Assembly (NCBI RefSeq): GCF_000577895.1
Contig: NZ_HG917868.1
Location: forward strand, 2,170,001 to 2,234,000
Origin: Clostridium bornimense
Lineage (GTDB): Bacteria > Bacillota > Clostridia > Clostridiales > Clostridiaceae
DNA length: 64,000 bases
Direction: 5' to 3'
Made by a program: the position numbers and the translations under genes. Position 1 is the stretch's first letter, and each line of letters starts with the position of its first letter. Shown in pieces: positions 46,870 to 55,364 of the stretch. The notes beneath the pieces are model-generated. The model searched no databases. It saw nothing but the letters and a program-made list of their open reading frames with translations, and was not told where the DNA came from.

Positions 46870-47526
46870 TTATGAAATAAATAAATGAAGATAATTTTTA
46901 ATATTGTCATCACTATCTTCTTTAATTTGAGCTTTTCCTTCCTGTATAGGTCTAAGATCTGAGCTTTCCCTTATTTGCAATTTGATATCTGTATTTCTTA
47001 CAAGCTTTAACTGACCACTACCATCTACCTTATATACATTAACTAAATTATTTTCAGTCTTAAGTATATATGGTCTCTCATATTCATAATGAGTAAATAT
47101 TATTTTACCATCTTCCAGAGATGTTACATACAATTTCTTATTTATAACAAATTCTCTATCAATTAAATTTTCTTTACTCCTCATATTTAAATCTTCAGCA
47201 TTACCACTCTCATTAAATACTTTTATCTTATTCAAATATTCTAATTTTTCCTCTTCTAATACACTAGAAGGTTCTTTTTCTTCAAAATTATCAATTGCTC
47301 TTATCATTACAGTTCTTAATGTTATTTCTTCGTTTGCTTTAACTAAAGTATCTGAAAACTGACTTACAGTTTGTAAAACTTCATCATTATTATTGTTATT
47401 AACAAGATATACTATAATACCGCCTAAAATTACTATAACTAATAACAATGTTCCTATTATAATGTCTCTTATATTTGTCTTATTAAACCTTATCTTTGGA
47501 TATTTATTTAAAGAATTATCGTCCAT
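46870..47526 (-). CDS. Hypothetical single-pass membrane protein
   Basis: I do not recognise this 218-residue protein. It has a short basic cytoplasmic N terminus, one membrane segment (about 25-46, IIGTLLLVIVILGGIIVYLV) and an acidic extracellular part of about 170 residues rich in Glu, Asn and Lys, with no cysteine. This topology suggests a cell-surface anchored or sensory protein. The ATG at 47526 has AGGAGG upstream. Unusually, ribosome binding site and start codon are enclosed in a perfect 12-bp hairpin (47521-47557). It lies just outside the relic that follows yebC. Confidence 0.7.
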   Translation of the reverse strand: MDDNSLNKYPKIRFNKTNIRDIIIGTLLLVIVILGGIIVYLVNNNNNDEVLQTVSQFSDTLVKANEEITLRTVMIRAIDNFEEKEPSSVLEEEKLEYLNKIKVFNESGNAEDLNMRSKENLIDREFVINKKLYVTSLEDGKIIFTHYEYERPYILKTENNLVNVYKVDGSGQLKLVRNTDIKLQIRESSDLRPIQEGKAQIKEDSDDNIKNYLHLFIS

Positions 47527-47557
47527 AATATCCCTCCTCTTTTTAGATATTATGGAC
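47521..47557 (-). promoter_or_regulatory. Hairpin enclosing the start codon and ribosome binding site
   Basis: On the minus strand GTCCATAATATC and GATATTATGGAC form a perfect 12-bp stem around a 13-base loop. The loop contains the ribosome binding site AGAGGAGG, and the start codon ATG lies inside the second arm. In the mRNA this would hide the start codon, so translation could be controlled by temperature, a protein or an RNA. It could also be a DNA operator. Confidence 0.7.
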
Positions 47558-47593
47558 GATTCTTCACTTTTTAATCATATTTTTACAAATTTA

Positions 47594-47634
47594 TTAACCT
47601 TCAAATCATTCTGGAAATTCAGCATTATGATAAA
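47594..47634 (-). pseudogene. Duplicated 3' end of yebC (attachment-site-like remnant)
   Basis: These 41 bases match the last 41 bases of yebC (48776-48816) at 39 positions, in the same orientation. Translated, they give the YebC tail YHNAEFPE, then a TGA where YebC continues, then FEG and the same TAA. The copy has no start and cannot be expressed. It sits 1182 bp from the intact yebC end, the usual picture of a target-gene 3' end duplicated by site-specific integration. Confidence 0.85.
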
Positions 47635-47685
47635 TATTTCTTTACTTGTACTATTTAAATTCTAGATCCAATGTATCTAAAACTT

Positions 47686-48144
47686 TTATTCGTTATCATA
47701 TTTAGATATAAAATTTTCTATATCTTCTACTGAAATATCTTTTTCTTTATCTAATCTATCTAATTTATTATCAGCCACATATCCAAATGTAGGAACCCAA
47801 TCAATTGATAAATCTTCCCTAATCTTTTTCAACGTTTCATCATCGTTGTCTTCTGTATCTATATAAAATATTTTTAATTTTTTATTTGCTGCAACTTCTT
47901 TTAACTTTGGAACGAAATCTTGGCAATCAGGACATGTTGATCTTCCAAAATAAACATATGATTTGTCCACTTGAGATAAATCTCCGTTCCAAGTATAAAT
48001 ATCTAATTTTTCAAAGTTAGATACAACTTCTTCATAAGTATCTAACTTATTCTGTTGTTTAAAAATAATTGGCTTTACAACAAAGAAAAGACCTACTAAT
48101 AACAATAATAAAGCAAAAATTAATATTAAATATTTCTTTTTCAT
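47686..48144 (-). CDS. Membrane-anchored thioredoxin-like protein (PedC/bacteriocin-accessory type)
   Basis: This 152-residue protein has an N-terminal membrane anchor (about residues 4-27) and an extracytoplasmic thioredoxin fold. Its active site is CPDC in FGRSTCPDCQDFVPKL and the cis-proline region is DWVPTFGY. CPDC without other redox partners resembles the PedC/BrcD bacteriocin transport accessory proteins, but no bacteriocin gene is seen here. AGAGGTGAT precedes the ATG. The gene lies between the two copies of the yebC 3' end and is probably cargo of the relic element. Confidence 0.8.
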   Translation of the reverse strand: MKKKYLILIFALLLLLVGLFFVVKPIIFKQQNKLDTYEEVVSNFEKLDIYTWNGDLSQVDKSYVYFGRSTCPDCQDFVPKLKEVAANKKLKIFYIDTEDNDDETLKKIREDLSIDWVPTFGYVADNKLDRLDKEKDISVEDIENFISKYDNE

Positions 48145-48560
48145 TTATATATCACCTCTTTAAAACATTTATATAGGGTTAATCATATTTCTTAATCTTT
48201 ATGTATCACTTAAATTTTCCAGTATCATTTTCTCCTCTTTGGATATTTATTGTTATGAAATATCAACATTTTAGAGAAATAACTTTACTACTTATAAGCT
48301 CAATGTTTCTCTCCACATGAACTTTTTCATTACCACTATAAGCATTAAAAAACAACTTGTGTTTTGCTTTGGTAACAAATTTCATTCTATGTTAGATAGT
48401 TTAATTTAAAACATCTCAAACTTATCCCTCCTTTACTCCAATTATATACTAATAAAGGATATATAGCCATATAAAAGCTTATTCTATACAACTTACTTAT
48501 TCTTTCAATCTTGTAATTATCGCTTAGTAATCTCCATATTATCTTGTCCCAACAACCTGC

Positions 48561-48650
48561 TTAATGAATATATCCCTTTATAGTTCTAGCTGTATAATTC
48601 CGCATAGTAATGTCGTATATATATTCTCTTAATACGTCTTTAACTAACAA
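48561..48650 (-). pseudogene. Integrase-like N-terminal fragment
   Basis: From a TTG at 48650, preceded by GAGGAGGTG, a frame reads LREYIYDITMRNYTARTIKG, then YIH and a TAA. The stretch resembles the core-binding (SAM-like) domain at the start of phage and transposon tyrosine recombinases (typically xYxxxxxxRNYSxxTIKxY). Beyond the stop the same frame stays open to about 48390, but I see no integrase catalytic residues. It begins 126 bp past the yebC stop, where an integrase of an element inserted in yebC would lie. The call rests on a short motif. Confidence 0.45.
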
Positions 48651-48713
48651 AAACACCTCCTCAATCACACTATTGCTAGTATTAACTAACATATAGCATA
48701 ATTAAGGAGGTGT
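48649..48713 (-). terminator. Terminator-like hairpin downstream of yebC
   Basis: On the minus strand ACACCTCCTTAATTA and GTGATTGAGGAGGTGT form a long imperfect stem, with a second small hairpin (GCTAT/ATTGC region) in the loop, followed by TTTTTG. The distal arm is also the ribosome binding site for the integrase-like fragment, so the structure may have arisen or changed function with the relic. Confidence 0.6.
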
Positions 48714-48775
48714 ATATATACCTTAATCCTTGTGTATATATCTTAATTTTTAAATAGCTTTTTTAACACAATACC

Positions 48776-49510
48776 TTAACCTTCAAATCCTTCTGGGAAT
48801 TCAGCATTATGATAAACGTTAGATACATCATCATCATCTTCTAATCTATCAACTAACTTTTGTATTTTAGCTGCCGTTTCCATATCTACAGCTGTATAAT
48901 TATCTGGAATCATAGTAATTTCAGCTGATAAAAATTCTAATCCTTCTGCTTCTAATGCTGTTCTAACAGCTCCAAAATCCTCAACAGCAGTTGTTATTTC
49001 GAAAACATCTCCTTCTGAAGAAAAATCTTCTGCACCTGCATCTAATGCAAGCATCATAATTTCATCTTCATCAAGATCATTTTTTTCAATAACTATTTCA
49101 CCTTTCTTTTGGAACATCCATGATACGCATCCTGTAGCTCCTAAATTACCATCACATTTTGTGAAATGTGATCTTACATTACCTGCAGATCTATTTTTAT
49201 TATCAGTTAATGCTTCTACTACAAAAGCAACTCCGCTTGCACCATATCCTTCATATGTAATTTCTTCATAATTAACATTTTCTAATTCACCAGAACCTTT
49301 TTTTATAGCTCTGTTTATTGTATCATTAGGCATATTAGCTGCCTTTGCCTTTGCAATTACATTAGCAAGTTTAACATTAAGGTCTGGATTAGATCCATCC
49401 TTAGCTGCCATGGCTATCTCCTTACCCAATTTAGTAAAAATCTTACCTCTTGCAGCATCATTCTTTCCTTTTTTAGCCGCTATATTATGCCACTTTGAAT
49501 GTCCTGACAT
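48776..49510 (-). CDS. yebC: YebC/PmpR family DNA-binding or translation-related protein
   Basis: This is a 244-residue YebC/PmpR/TACO1 family protein. Members were described as DNA-binding regulators and later as factors helping ribosomes through difficult (for example proline-rich) stretches. The N terminus [20 protein letters not shown] and the motif [15 protein letters not shown] are diagnostic. The ATG at 49510 follows AGGAGG. The final 41 bp occur again at 47594-47634. The gene itself is intact. Confidence 0.95.
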   Translation of the reverse strand: MSGHSKWHNIAAKKGKNDAARGKIFTKLGKEIAMAAKDGSNPDLNVKLANVIAKAKAANMPNDTINRAIKKGSGELENVNYEEITYEGYGASGVAFVVEALTDNKNRSAGNVRSHFTKCDGNLGATGCVSWMFQKKGEIVIEKNDLDEDEIMMLALDAGAEDFSSEGDVFEITTAVEDFGAVRTALEAEGLEFLSAEITMIPDNYTAVDMETAAKIQKLVDRLEDDDDVSNVYHNAEFPEGFEG

Positions 49511-49594
49511 ATTAACCCTCCTATTTTAACTCTTAACTTTAAATCTATATATTATTTTAAACTTATTTATATACCAATTACAAGGGAAATATTA

Positions 49595-50239
49595 TTATAC
49601 CTCTGGATATAACCTATTTTCCATCTTATAGTAATAAATTTCATCATCTTCTCTTATAACAACTTTACCATTAGTTGCTTCAATGACACTTTTCTTAACA
49701 TCTTCTATTATAGCACTTTCAAAATATATTTTAACCTCTACTTCATCAGTAAATACCGAATCCTCAATATACCAATTATTAGTACCACAAAGATACTGTA
49801 TCTTACCATATAAATCATAACTCAACTTGAAATAAACAGCCCTACCTAAAACCTTCTCTACAGGTTCTCCAGCTTCAAGAGCTATAGCTGCTCCATGAGA
49901 ATAAGCTCTAACTAAACCACCTGTTCCTAATAACACACCACCAAAATATCTTGTTACTACAACGGCTACATTAGTAAGACCTTTTTTCTTTATACAATCA
50001 AGAACTGGAACCCCTGCTGTACCTTGTGGTTCTCCATCATCACTATATCTTTGAATGCCCATATTCTCACCAATTATATAAGCATATACATTGTGAGTAG
50101 CCTGCTTATGCATAGCCTTTATCTTATCAACAAAAGCCCTAGCCTCCTCCTCAGACTCAACCCTCTGCGCATAACCAATAAACTCAGAACGCTTTTCTTC
50201 AAATCTATCCTCACCGTACTTCAATATCGTTTTATACAA
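49595..50239 (-). CDS. yigZ: YigZ/IMPACT family protein
   Basis: This 214-residue protein has the UPF0029/IMPACT N-terminal domain (KRSEFIGYAQRV, TRYFGGVLLGTGGLVRAYS) and a C-terminal DUF1949-type ferredoxin-like domain. The molecular role is unproven; the eukaryotic IMPACT relative restrains Gcn2. The frame is open to 50266. AAAGGAGG lies seven bases before the TTG at 50239 (start MYKTILKYG), and the bases upstream contain a CAGTGCAC unit like those of the intergenic repeat. TTG is therefore the likely start. Confidence 0.87.
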   Translation of the reverse strand: MYKTILKYGEDRFEEKRSEFIGYAQRVESEEEARAFVDKIKAMHKQATHNVYAYIIGENMGIQRYSDDGEPQGTAGVPVLDCIKKKGLTNVAVVVTRYFGGVLLGTGGLVRAYSHGAAIALEAGEPVEKVLGRAVYFKLSYDLYGKIQYLCGTNNWYIEDSVFTDEVEVKIYFESAIIEDVKKSVIEATNGKVVIREDDEIYYYKMENRLYPEV

Positions 50240-50270
50240 AACTAGACCTCCTTTGTCAGTGCACATTCAA

Positions 50271-51911
50271 TTATTTTTCAAGTTTATTTATTCCTACTTT
50301 AAATCCAAATTTCCAACTTAACCATGTTACTAAAATCAATAATAACATATAAATATATTTTAATATCGGTATACCTATTATAACAATAGCTACATGAATT
50401 AACGCAATAAACCCTATAATAAAAATTAATGCAAATGATATGCCATCATCAGAACTTTGTTTTACTTCATTAAAAGGCTTTGAAAATGGAATAGCTTTAT
50501 TTATAAAATTAAATGTTAATACAGAAATTATTAAACTCACTAAAAGCATAATTATTATATCTGGAATTATTCTTATCCCAAATATAATAATAAAAATAAT
50601 AGCCTCAACTAAAAATATAGGTAAATATAATCTTACTATAGTACCTTTTAAAACACCTTTAAAGAGAGGTGTTAAATCATCTGTAGTGATAAGTTTAAAA
50701 ATCCAAGCACCTTTATATTTCCCTGAATATTTTATCATCATAATTATTGTTGGTAGCATTATAAGTGAAAAATACATAAAGAGATACATTTTTCCACTTC
50801 TTATAGCACTAAAACTACGATCTTGAAATTGTTGAATCATCATTATAAATGGAAATATTATAGAAAATCCTAAGGAAGGATACACTTTTAATTTAAATTC
50901 TCTCTCATTTCGTATCATATCTTGTGAAAATCTGAAAAATATTTTTTCTTCTTTATCTCTGCAACAAATATTTTCTAACACCTTACTTAATCTTCTTTTC
51001 TTAATCTTAACTTCATCAGTATTATTATCAAGTTTTTGCACATACTCTTCCATCTTATTAGATGTCCTAATATAAACTAATGCTAATATTATAGGGATGA
51101 ATACTGCTAGTAATGATAAAATAATATATTGTACCTCTAAATGTCCAGATATTAAATTAAAAGGTGCTGCAAACCATATAGGAATCATAAAATAATGCCA
51201 AAGTTTAGGTACAAATTCAATATTTAAATCTGTAAAATCAAAAACTCTGCATACTAATTGATATCCTACAGTAATAACTAATATAAGGACTATTTGAACA
51301 TAATTTATTATATCTTTTAACTTTTCACCATCAAAGAATTTCAAAATAAGCAAATAAACTAATGTAGTAATTACTATCATCATTATACTTATTAAAATCA
51401 TTTCAAATATAAATAGCAATAAATCTATTACGCCATATTTCATCACTATAACTATTGACGGTACTAACATTAACGATAAAACTATCCTAACCATATATGT
51501 TATGATATGTATAGTTTTTGCTAATGTAACATTCTTCGTTTCAACAGGTTTTGTACCAATAATCATTTTATCTCTAATATCAAGAATTACATCTGAAAAA
51601 TTTGAAATAAGATCGGTAATTATCATAAACATCATCATTGCAAATAATAATGACATTTGAAACATAATATTATTACCAAACAAAAATACTAGGGAACAAC
51701 ATGCTCCTATAAAAATATTTATACCCATACTTAATAATGAATAGTTTTTTCCCTCTTTTTTAGCTTTATTATTAAAAAGAGTAGGTGTTTTCCTACAATC
51801 TAAAGTTAACTTAATCTGTAGTATTTTTCTTACAATTTCATAATTGAATCCGAATTTGCTAATTACCCCTTTAAACTTATCTAGAATTTTAAGTGACATA
51901 AATTCTTTCAT
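50271..51911 (-). CDS. ABC transporter permease (ABC-2 type)
   Basis: This 546-residue integral membrane protein has about twelve hydrophobic segments in two groups, separated by a charged cytoplasmic loop (about residues 285-330). It is encoded directly after an ABC ATPase, four bases away, so the two form an exporter of unknown substrate. AGAGGTG before the ATG at 51911 overlaps the end of the ATPase gene. No accessory periplasmic or lipoprotein subunit is present. Confidence 0.8.
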   Translation of the reverse strand: MKEFMSLKILDKFKGVISKFGFNYEIVRKILQIKLTLDCRKTPTLFNNKAKKEGKNYSLLSMGINIFIGACCSLVFLFGNNIMFQMSLLFAMMMFMIITDLISNFSDVILDIRDKMIIGTKPVETKNVTLAKTIHIITYMVRIVLSLMLVPSIVIVMKYGVIDLLLFIFEMILISIMMIVITTLVYLLILKFFDGEKLKDIINYVQIVLILVITVGYQLVCRVFDFTDLNIEFVPKLWHYFMIPIWFAAPFNLISGHLEVQYIILSLLAVFIPIILALVYIRTSNKMEEYVQKLDNNTDEVKIKKRRLSKVLENICCRDKEEKIFFRFSQDMIRNEREFKLKVYPSLGFSIIFPFIMMIQQFQDRSFSAIRSGKMYLFMYFSLIMLPTIIMMIKYSGKYKGAWIFKLITTDDLTPLFKGVLKGTIVRLYLPIFLVEAIIFIIIFGIRIIPDIIIMLLVSLIISVLTFNFINKAIPFSKPFNEVKQSSDDGISFALIFIIGFIALIHVAIVIIGIPILKYIYMLLLILVTWLSWKFGFKVGINKLEK

Positions 51912-51915
51912 AAAC

Positions 51916-52704
51916 TTACACCTCTTTTATTACAGAAACAAATTCTTCTGCTATTGCTTCATGATTATTAAATCCAGTAAGTTTATTAAATACTCCCTCA
52001 AGGGAACCTTCCTCTGACTTATTCTTTAACTCATCAAAAGCTCCATTAGCCACTACTATGCCATCTTTTATAAGAATTATTCTATCACTTATTTTCTCTA
52101 CCACATCCATAATATGTGAAGAATAAAATATTGTCTTGCCCTCTCTAGCTAGTACTGATAACATCTCTTTAACTACCATTACACTATTAGCATCTAAACC
52201 ACTTAATGGTTCATCTAAGAATAAAACATCTGGATTATGAAGTAAACTAGAAATAATTAATACCTTCTGCTTCATTCCCTTTGAAAAAGAAGATATTCTT
52301 TTATCATAAACATTTCCAATATCTAATATATCCATAAGACTTTTAGCTTTTTTGTCAGCCTTATCATACTCCATTCCATATAACTCTCCAATAAAAGTTA
52401 AATATTCTCTAGCAGTAAGATTATCATAAATATCTGCAACCTCAGGAACATAACCTATTCTTCTCTTGTAATTAATCTTATCTGTAGATATATCAGTACC
52501 TAAAATACTAACCTCACCACTATATCCCTCTATAAGACCAAGCATTATCTTAACAGTAGTGCTCTTTCCAGCACCATTAGGACCAATGTATCCAATAATC
52601 TGACCCTTACCGATTTCTAAATTAATCCCCTTAAGAACCGCCTTACTACCATAACTCATCCTTAAATCTTTTATCGAAATCGCTACATCCCTCTCAATAT
52701 TCAT
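51916..52704 (-). CDS. ABC transporter ATP-binding protein
   Basis: This 262-residue ATPase has Walker A GPNGAGKST, signature SFSKGMKQKV and Walker B VLFLDEPLSGLDA, typical of the exporter-type CcmA/YhaQ class. The frame can be extended 15 residues to 52749. GAGGGG six bases before the ATG at 52704 sets the start (MNIERDVAIS). It is co-transcribed with the permease. The substrate is unknown. Confidence 0.9.
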   Translation of the reverse strand: MNIERDVAISIKDLRMSYGSKAVLKGINLEIGKGQIIGYIGPNGAGKSTTVKIMLGLIEGYSGEVSILGTDISTDKINYKRRIGYVPEVADIYDNLTAREYLTFIGELYGMEYDKADKKAKSLMDILDIGNVYDKRISSFSKGMKQKVLIISSLLHNPDVLFLDEPLSGLDANSVMVVKEMLSVLAREGKTIFYSSHIMDVVEKISDRIILIKDGIVVANGAFDELKNKSEEGSLEGVFNKLTGFNNHEAIAEEFVSVIKEV

Positions 52705-52835
52705 TAAAAACCCCTCAATTCCTTTTACTTTTTTACTATATTTTAACATACAGTCCCTTACTTGAATATAAACTCTATATCTAAATATTGTTATTTTTTG
52801 ACGCCTAAATATTTATTAATTTTTTATATATAAAG

Positions 52836-53213
52836 CTATTATACTTAAGTGTTGTTATTAAACTATAATGCAATTTTATAATTCGCAATTCACAAAGCGC
52901 AATATACTAGTGAATAGTGAAAGTTAATTTTCCCCTTAGAGGGAAAATATTATAAGTCCTGCAAACAGCAGAATTTCCAAACATTATTCACTACCTCACC
53001 ACTACTTAACTAGAACAGATGCTAATATCAACTTTGACTATATCTTCGTCACATATATATCATGCTACATGAAATCGCAACTTTCATTAGCTCCCTGTAA
53101 GACAACATTATAATATCATTTCTAATTATAAAATAAGTCTCAATAACAAATTAACGACACCACACTCATAATGCAAGAAATTCCGCAGGAATTTCCACCA
53201 TCACTGTGCACTG
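52836..53213 (+). repeat. Intergenic modular repeat, copy 7
   Basis: This copy has all five internal modules: TTATACTTAAGTGTTGTT (52839-52856); ATTCGCAATTCACA and GTGAATAGTGAA tracts; the first palindrome AATTTTCCCC..GGGAAAATATT with TATAAGTCCTGC (52926-52962); CACTACTTAACTAGAACAG (52999-53017); the second palindrome (53068-53087, one mismatch in the arms); GAAATTCCGCAGGAATTTC (53177-53195); and a CACTGTGCACTG end. The last bases form the 3' end of the HEAT-repeat gene, including its stop codon. Confidence 0.82.
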
Positions 53214-53857
53214 TTTAAGTACTTATCACACGCCATAGAAATTCCTTTATTTCTACTATTCCTTCTTATCTCCTGAACCTTATCTTTATGGCCATCAGGA
53301 TTTATGGTAATTAAAGCCTTAACAGCATAGGCAACTACTTGTGGATTCTCATCTTCCAATGCTCTAATTACTGCCGCTTCACCTTTTTTACTCCCTATCT
53401 TAGCCATTGCAGAAAGAGCCATTCTTTTTACATTAACAAATTTATGTACAGCACCTTTAATAAGAACATCCATAGCTTCTTCTGCTTTTAACTCTCCAAT
53501 TATCCATAATGCTGTCTCTTTCTCTTTTGAATAGAGATTAACATATTTTTTTCTTATATAATCTATTAATTGATCTTTAATATCCTTATCTAACATATTT
53601 AAAGTATGTATTTTATCATCTTTTGGTGTCTTACAAAGCTTATCTAATAATTCTTTTGGATTGCTGGCTTTTTCTATTACTTTATACTTCATTTTACCTT
53701 CTACAATATGCCTCTGTATTTCTTCTTTAGGAAGTCTTCTTATTGCCATAAGGTTTTTTACACTATACCCATTAAGAAAAAGATAATATGTTATTTCTTC
53801 TTCTGTAGCTTCATGAAGATTATCTAAATTTATATTAATAAACCCCAAGTTCTTCAT
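53201..53857 (-). CDS. HEAT-repeat protein
   Basis: This 218-residue protein ends in HEAT/PBS-type helical repeats (about 115-205: ETALWIIGELKAEEAMDVLI, KRMALSAMAKIGSKKGEAAV, VVAYAVKALITINPDG). Such repeats usually bind proteins. The frame extends upstream to 53869. The ATG at 53857, with GAGGA six bases before it, is more likely and lies inside the last mocR codons (23-base overlap), so the two are co-translated. The last residues (NSAQ, stop) are encoded by the CAGTGCAC-type end of repeat copy 7. Confidence 0.8.
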   Translation of the reverse strand: MKNLGFININLDNLHEATEEEITYYLFLNGYSVKNLMAIRRLPKEEIQRHIVEGKMKYKVIEKASNPKELLDKLCKTPKDDKIHTLNMLDKDIKDQLIDYIRKKYVNLYSKEKETALWIIGELKAEEAMDVLIKGAVHKFVNVKRMALSAMAKIGSKKGEAAVIRALEDENPQVVAYAVKALITINPDGHKDKVQEIRRNSRNKGISMACDKYLNSAQ

Positions 53858-55268
53858 ATAATTCCTCAAAAGCCTCCCTTAAACAAATAATTCCTTTTTT
53901 CATTTCATCTTCCTTCACACTAGAAAACGATAATCTAAAATACTTATCACCAATCCTATAGTTATTATAAAAAAGTACTGCTGGTGTTATAAGTATCTCT
54001 TTATTTAAGCAATAATTAAACAGCTTTCTAGATGATATTCTACTATCTAGTATTTCGCAATATATAACTAAACCTCCATTAGGTTTATGAAATTTTATAT
54101 ACTTTGATAAATTTTCTTCTAAAAGATTTATCATCATATAATACATATCTTTATAATGATTCCTAAGTTCCTCAATATATCCTATCCAATACCCCTTACT
54201 AATATAATTATCAAGTGTTCTTTGCATAAGAGATGATGTTAAAACATCAGTAGAAATTTTTGAACTTTCCACAGAATCCTTTATTCCTTTAGGTAATATC
54301 ATATATCCTAATCTTATACCTGGTGCAAATATTTTTGAAAATGATTTTATATATATAACTCTATCATAAACATCCAATTTCTTTATTGTTATATACTCTT
54401 TTTTATCATAAATAAGTTCTGATAAATAATCATCTTCTATAATATAAAAATCATATTTTTCAGCTAATTCCAATAATTTTTCCTTCTTTTCTTTAGAATA
54501 TGAAACCCCAGTAGGATTTTGAAAATAACTCATAAGATACATAGCCTTAATTTTATTTCCTTTTAAAATCTTTTCAAGCTCTACAAGATTTCCTCCATCA
54601 GATTCCATATCTATCTCTAAAATACTACTTCTTCTAGATGTAAATGCATAAAGTGCACCACCATATGTAGGCTTCTCAACTACCACTTTATCTCCTGGAT
54701 TTAAAAGTACCTTTGCTATAACATCAATACCTTGTTGAGCTCCAGATAGAATAAGGATATCCTCTTCTTTAACTTCTCCATTCCAAAACACTTTAGAAAT
54801 ATTACTTCTAAGTCCAGAATACCCTGTAGTATCATAAGAAGTTAACGCATTTATACCATCTCTATCTATAACCTCATTTATACACTTTTTAAACTTTTCC
54901 ACAGGAAAATATTCATTATTAAATCCTTCTCCTACAAAATCTATATATACTTTTTTATCTTTATTATTGAGCCTATCCTTAATTATTCTTGAATAATCAC
55001 TTTTGAAATTTTTAGTTTTCCCTCTTCTCTTACAATAAGTACCTGACCCCATCTTTTGGTATGCATATCCAAGTAAAACTAATTTCTTATATGCAGCTAC
55101 AATAGTATCATTATTTACTCCTAATTCCTTAGCATATTTTCTTATTGGTGGTAATTTTTCACCTTCACCTATTTTCTTATTTTCAATAAGACTAATTATA
55201 TATTCTGATAATTGTATATACTTAGGTTTTTCGTCTTTCTCATTAAACTTAAAAATATATTTATTCAT
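53835..55268 (-). CDS. MocR/PdxR-type transcriptional regulator
   Basis: This 477-residue fusion has a GntR-type winged helix (about 10-80, LPPIRKYAKELGVNNDTIVA) and a class I aminotransferase-like domain. The PLP-binding lysine is in SFSKIFAPGIRLGYM. MocR proteins sense PLP or amino acids and control neighbouring genes. The neighbours here are a HEAT-repeat protein, translated from the overlapping frame, and a nucleotidyltransferase, so the regulated pathway is unclear. No pdxST genes are adjacent. The ATG follows AGGGAG. Confidence 0.9.
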   Translation of the reverse strand: MNKYIFKFNEKDEKPKYIQLSEYIISLIENKKIGEGEKLPPIRKYAKELGVNNDTIVAAYKKLVLLGYAYQKMGSGTYCKRRGKTKNFKSDYSRIIKDRLNNKDKKVYIDFVGEGFNNEYFPVEKFKKCINEVIDRDGINALTSYDTTGYSGLRSNISKVFWNGEVKEEDILILSGAQQGIDVIAKVLLNPGDKVVVEKPTYGGALYAFTSRRSSILEIDMESDGGNLVELEKILKGNKIKAMYLMSYFQNPTGVSYSKEKKEKLLELAEKYDFYIIEDDYLSELIYDKKEYITIKKLDVYDRVIYIKSFSKIFAPGIRLGYMILPKGIKDSVESSKISTDVLTSSLMQRTLDNYISKGYWIGYIEELRNHYKDMYYMMINLLEENLSKYIKFHKPNGGLVIYCEILDSRISSRKLFNYCLNKEILITPAVLFYNNYRIGDKYFRLSFSSVKEDEMKKGIICLREAFEELYEELGVY

Positions 55269-55293
55269 ATATAAAACTCCCTATATAAAACTC

Positions 55294-55335
55294 TAGGGAC
55301 TAAACAAATTAAAACTTATAATTTGCAAGTCCCTA
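55294..55335 (-). terminator. Hairpin between the nucleotidyltransferase and MocR genes
   Basis: TAGGGACT and AGTCCCTA pair, with inner AACAAATT/AATTTG pairing. On the minus strand AGAGTTTTATAT follows. It may terminate the nucleotidyltransferase transcript. As it lies 26 bp before the mocR start it could equally be an operator for MocR itself. Confidence 0.5.
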
Positions 55336-55364
55336 TTACTAATAGCAAAGATTGTTATTTCCTT

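Noticed and set aside
48263-48385. 40-codon minus-strand frame in the yebC relic (MKFVTKAKHKLF...)
   Set aside because: It has no ribosome binding site and no recognised family; it may be a gene fragment but cannot be supported as a gene.
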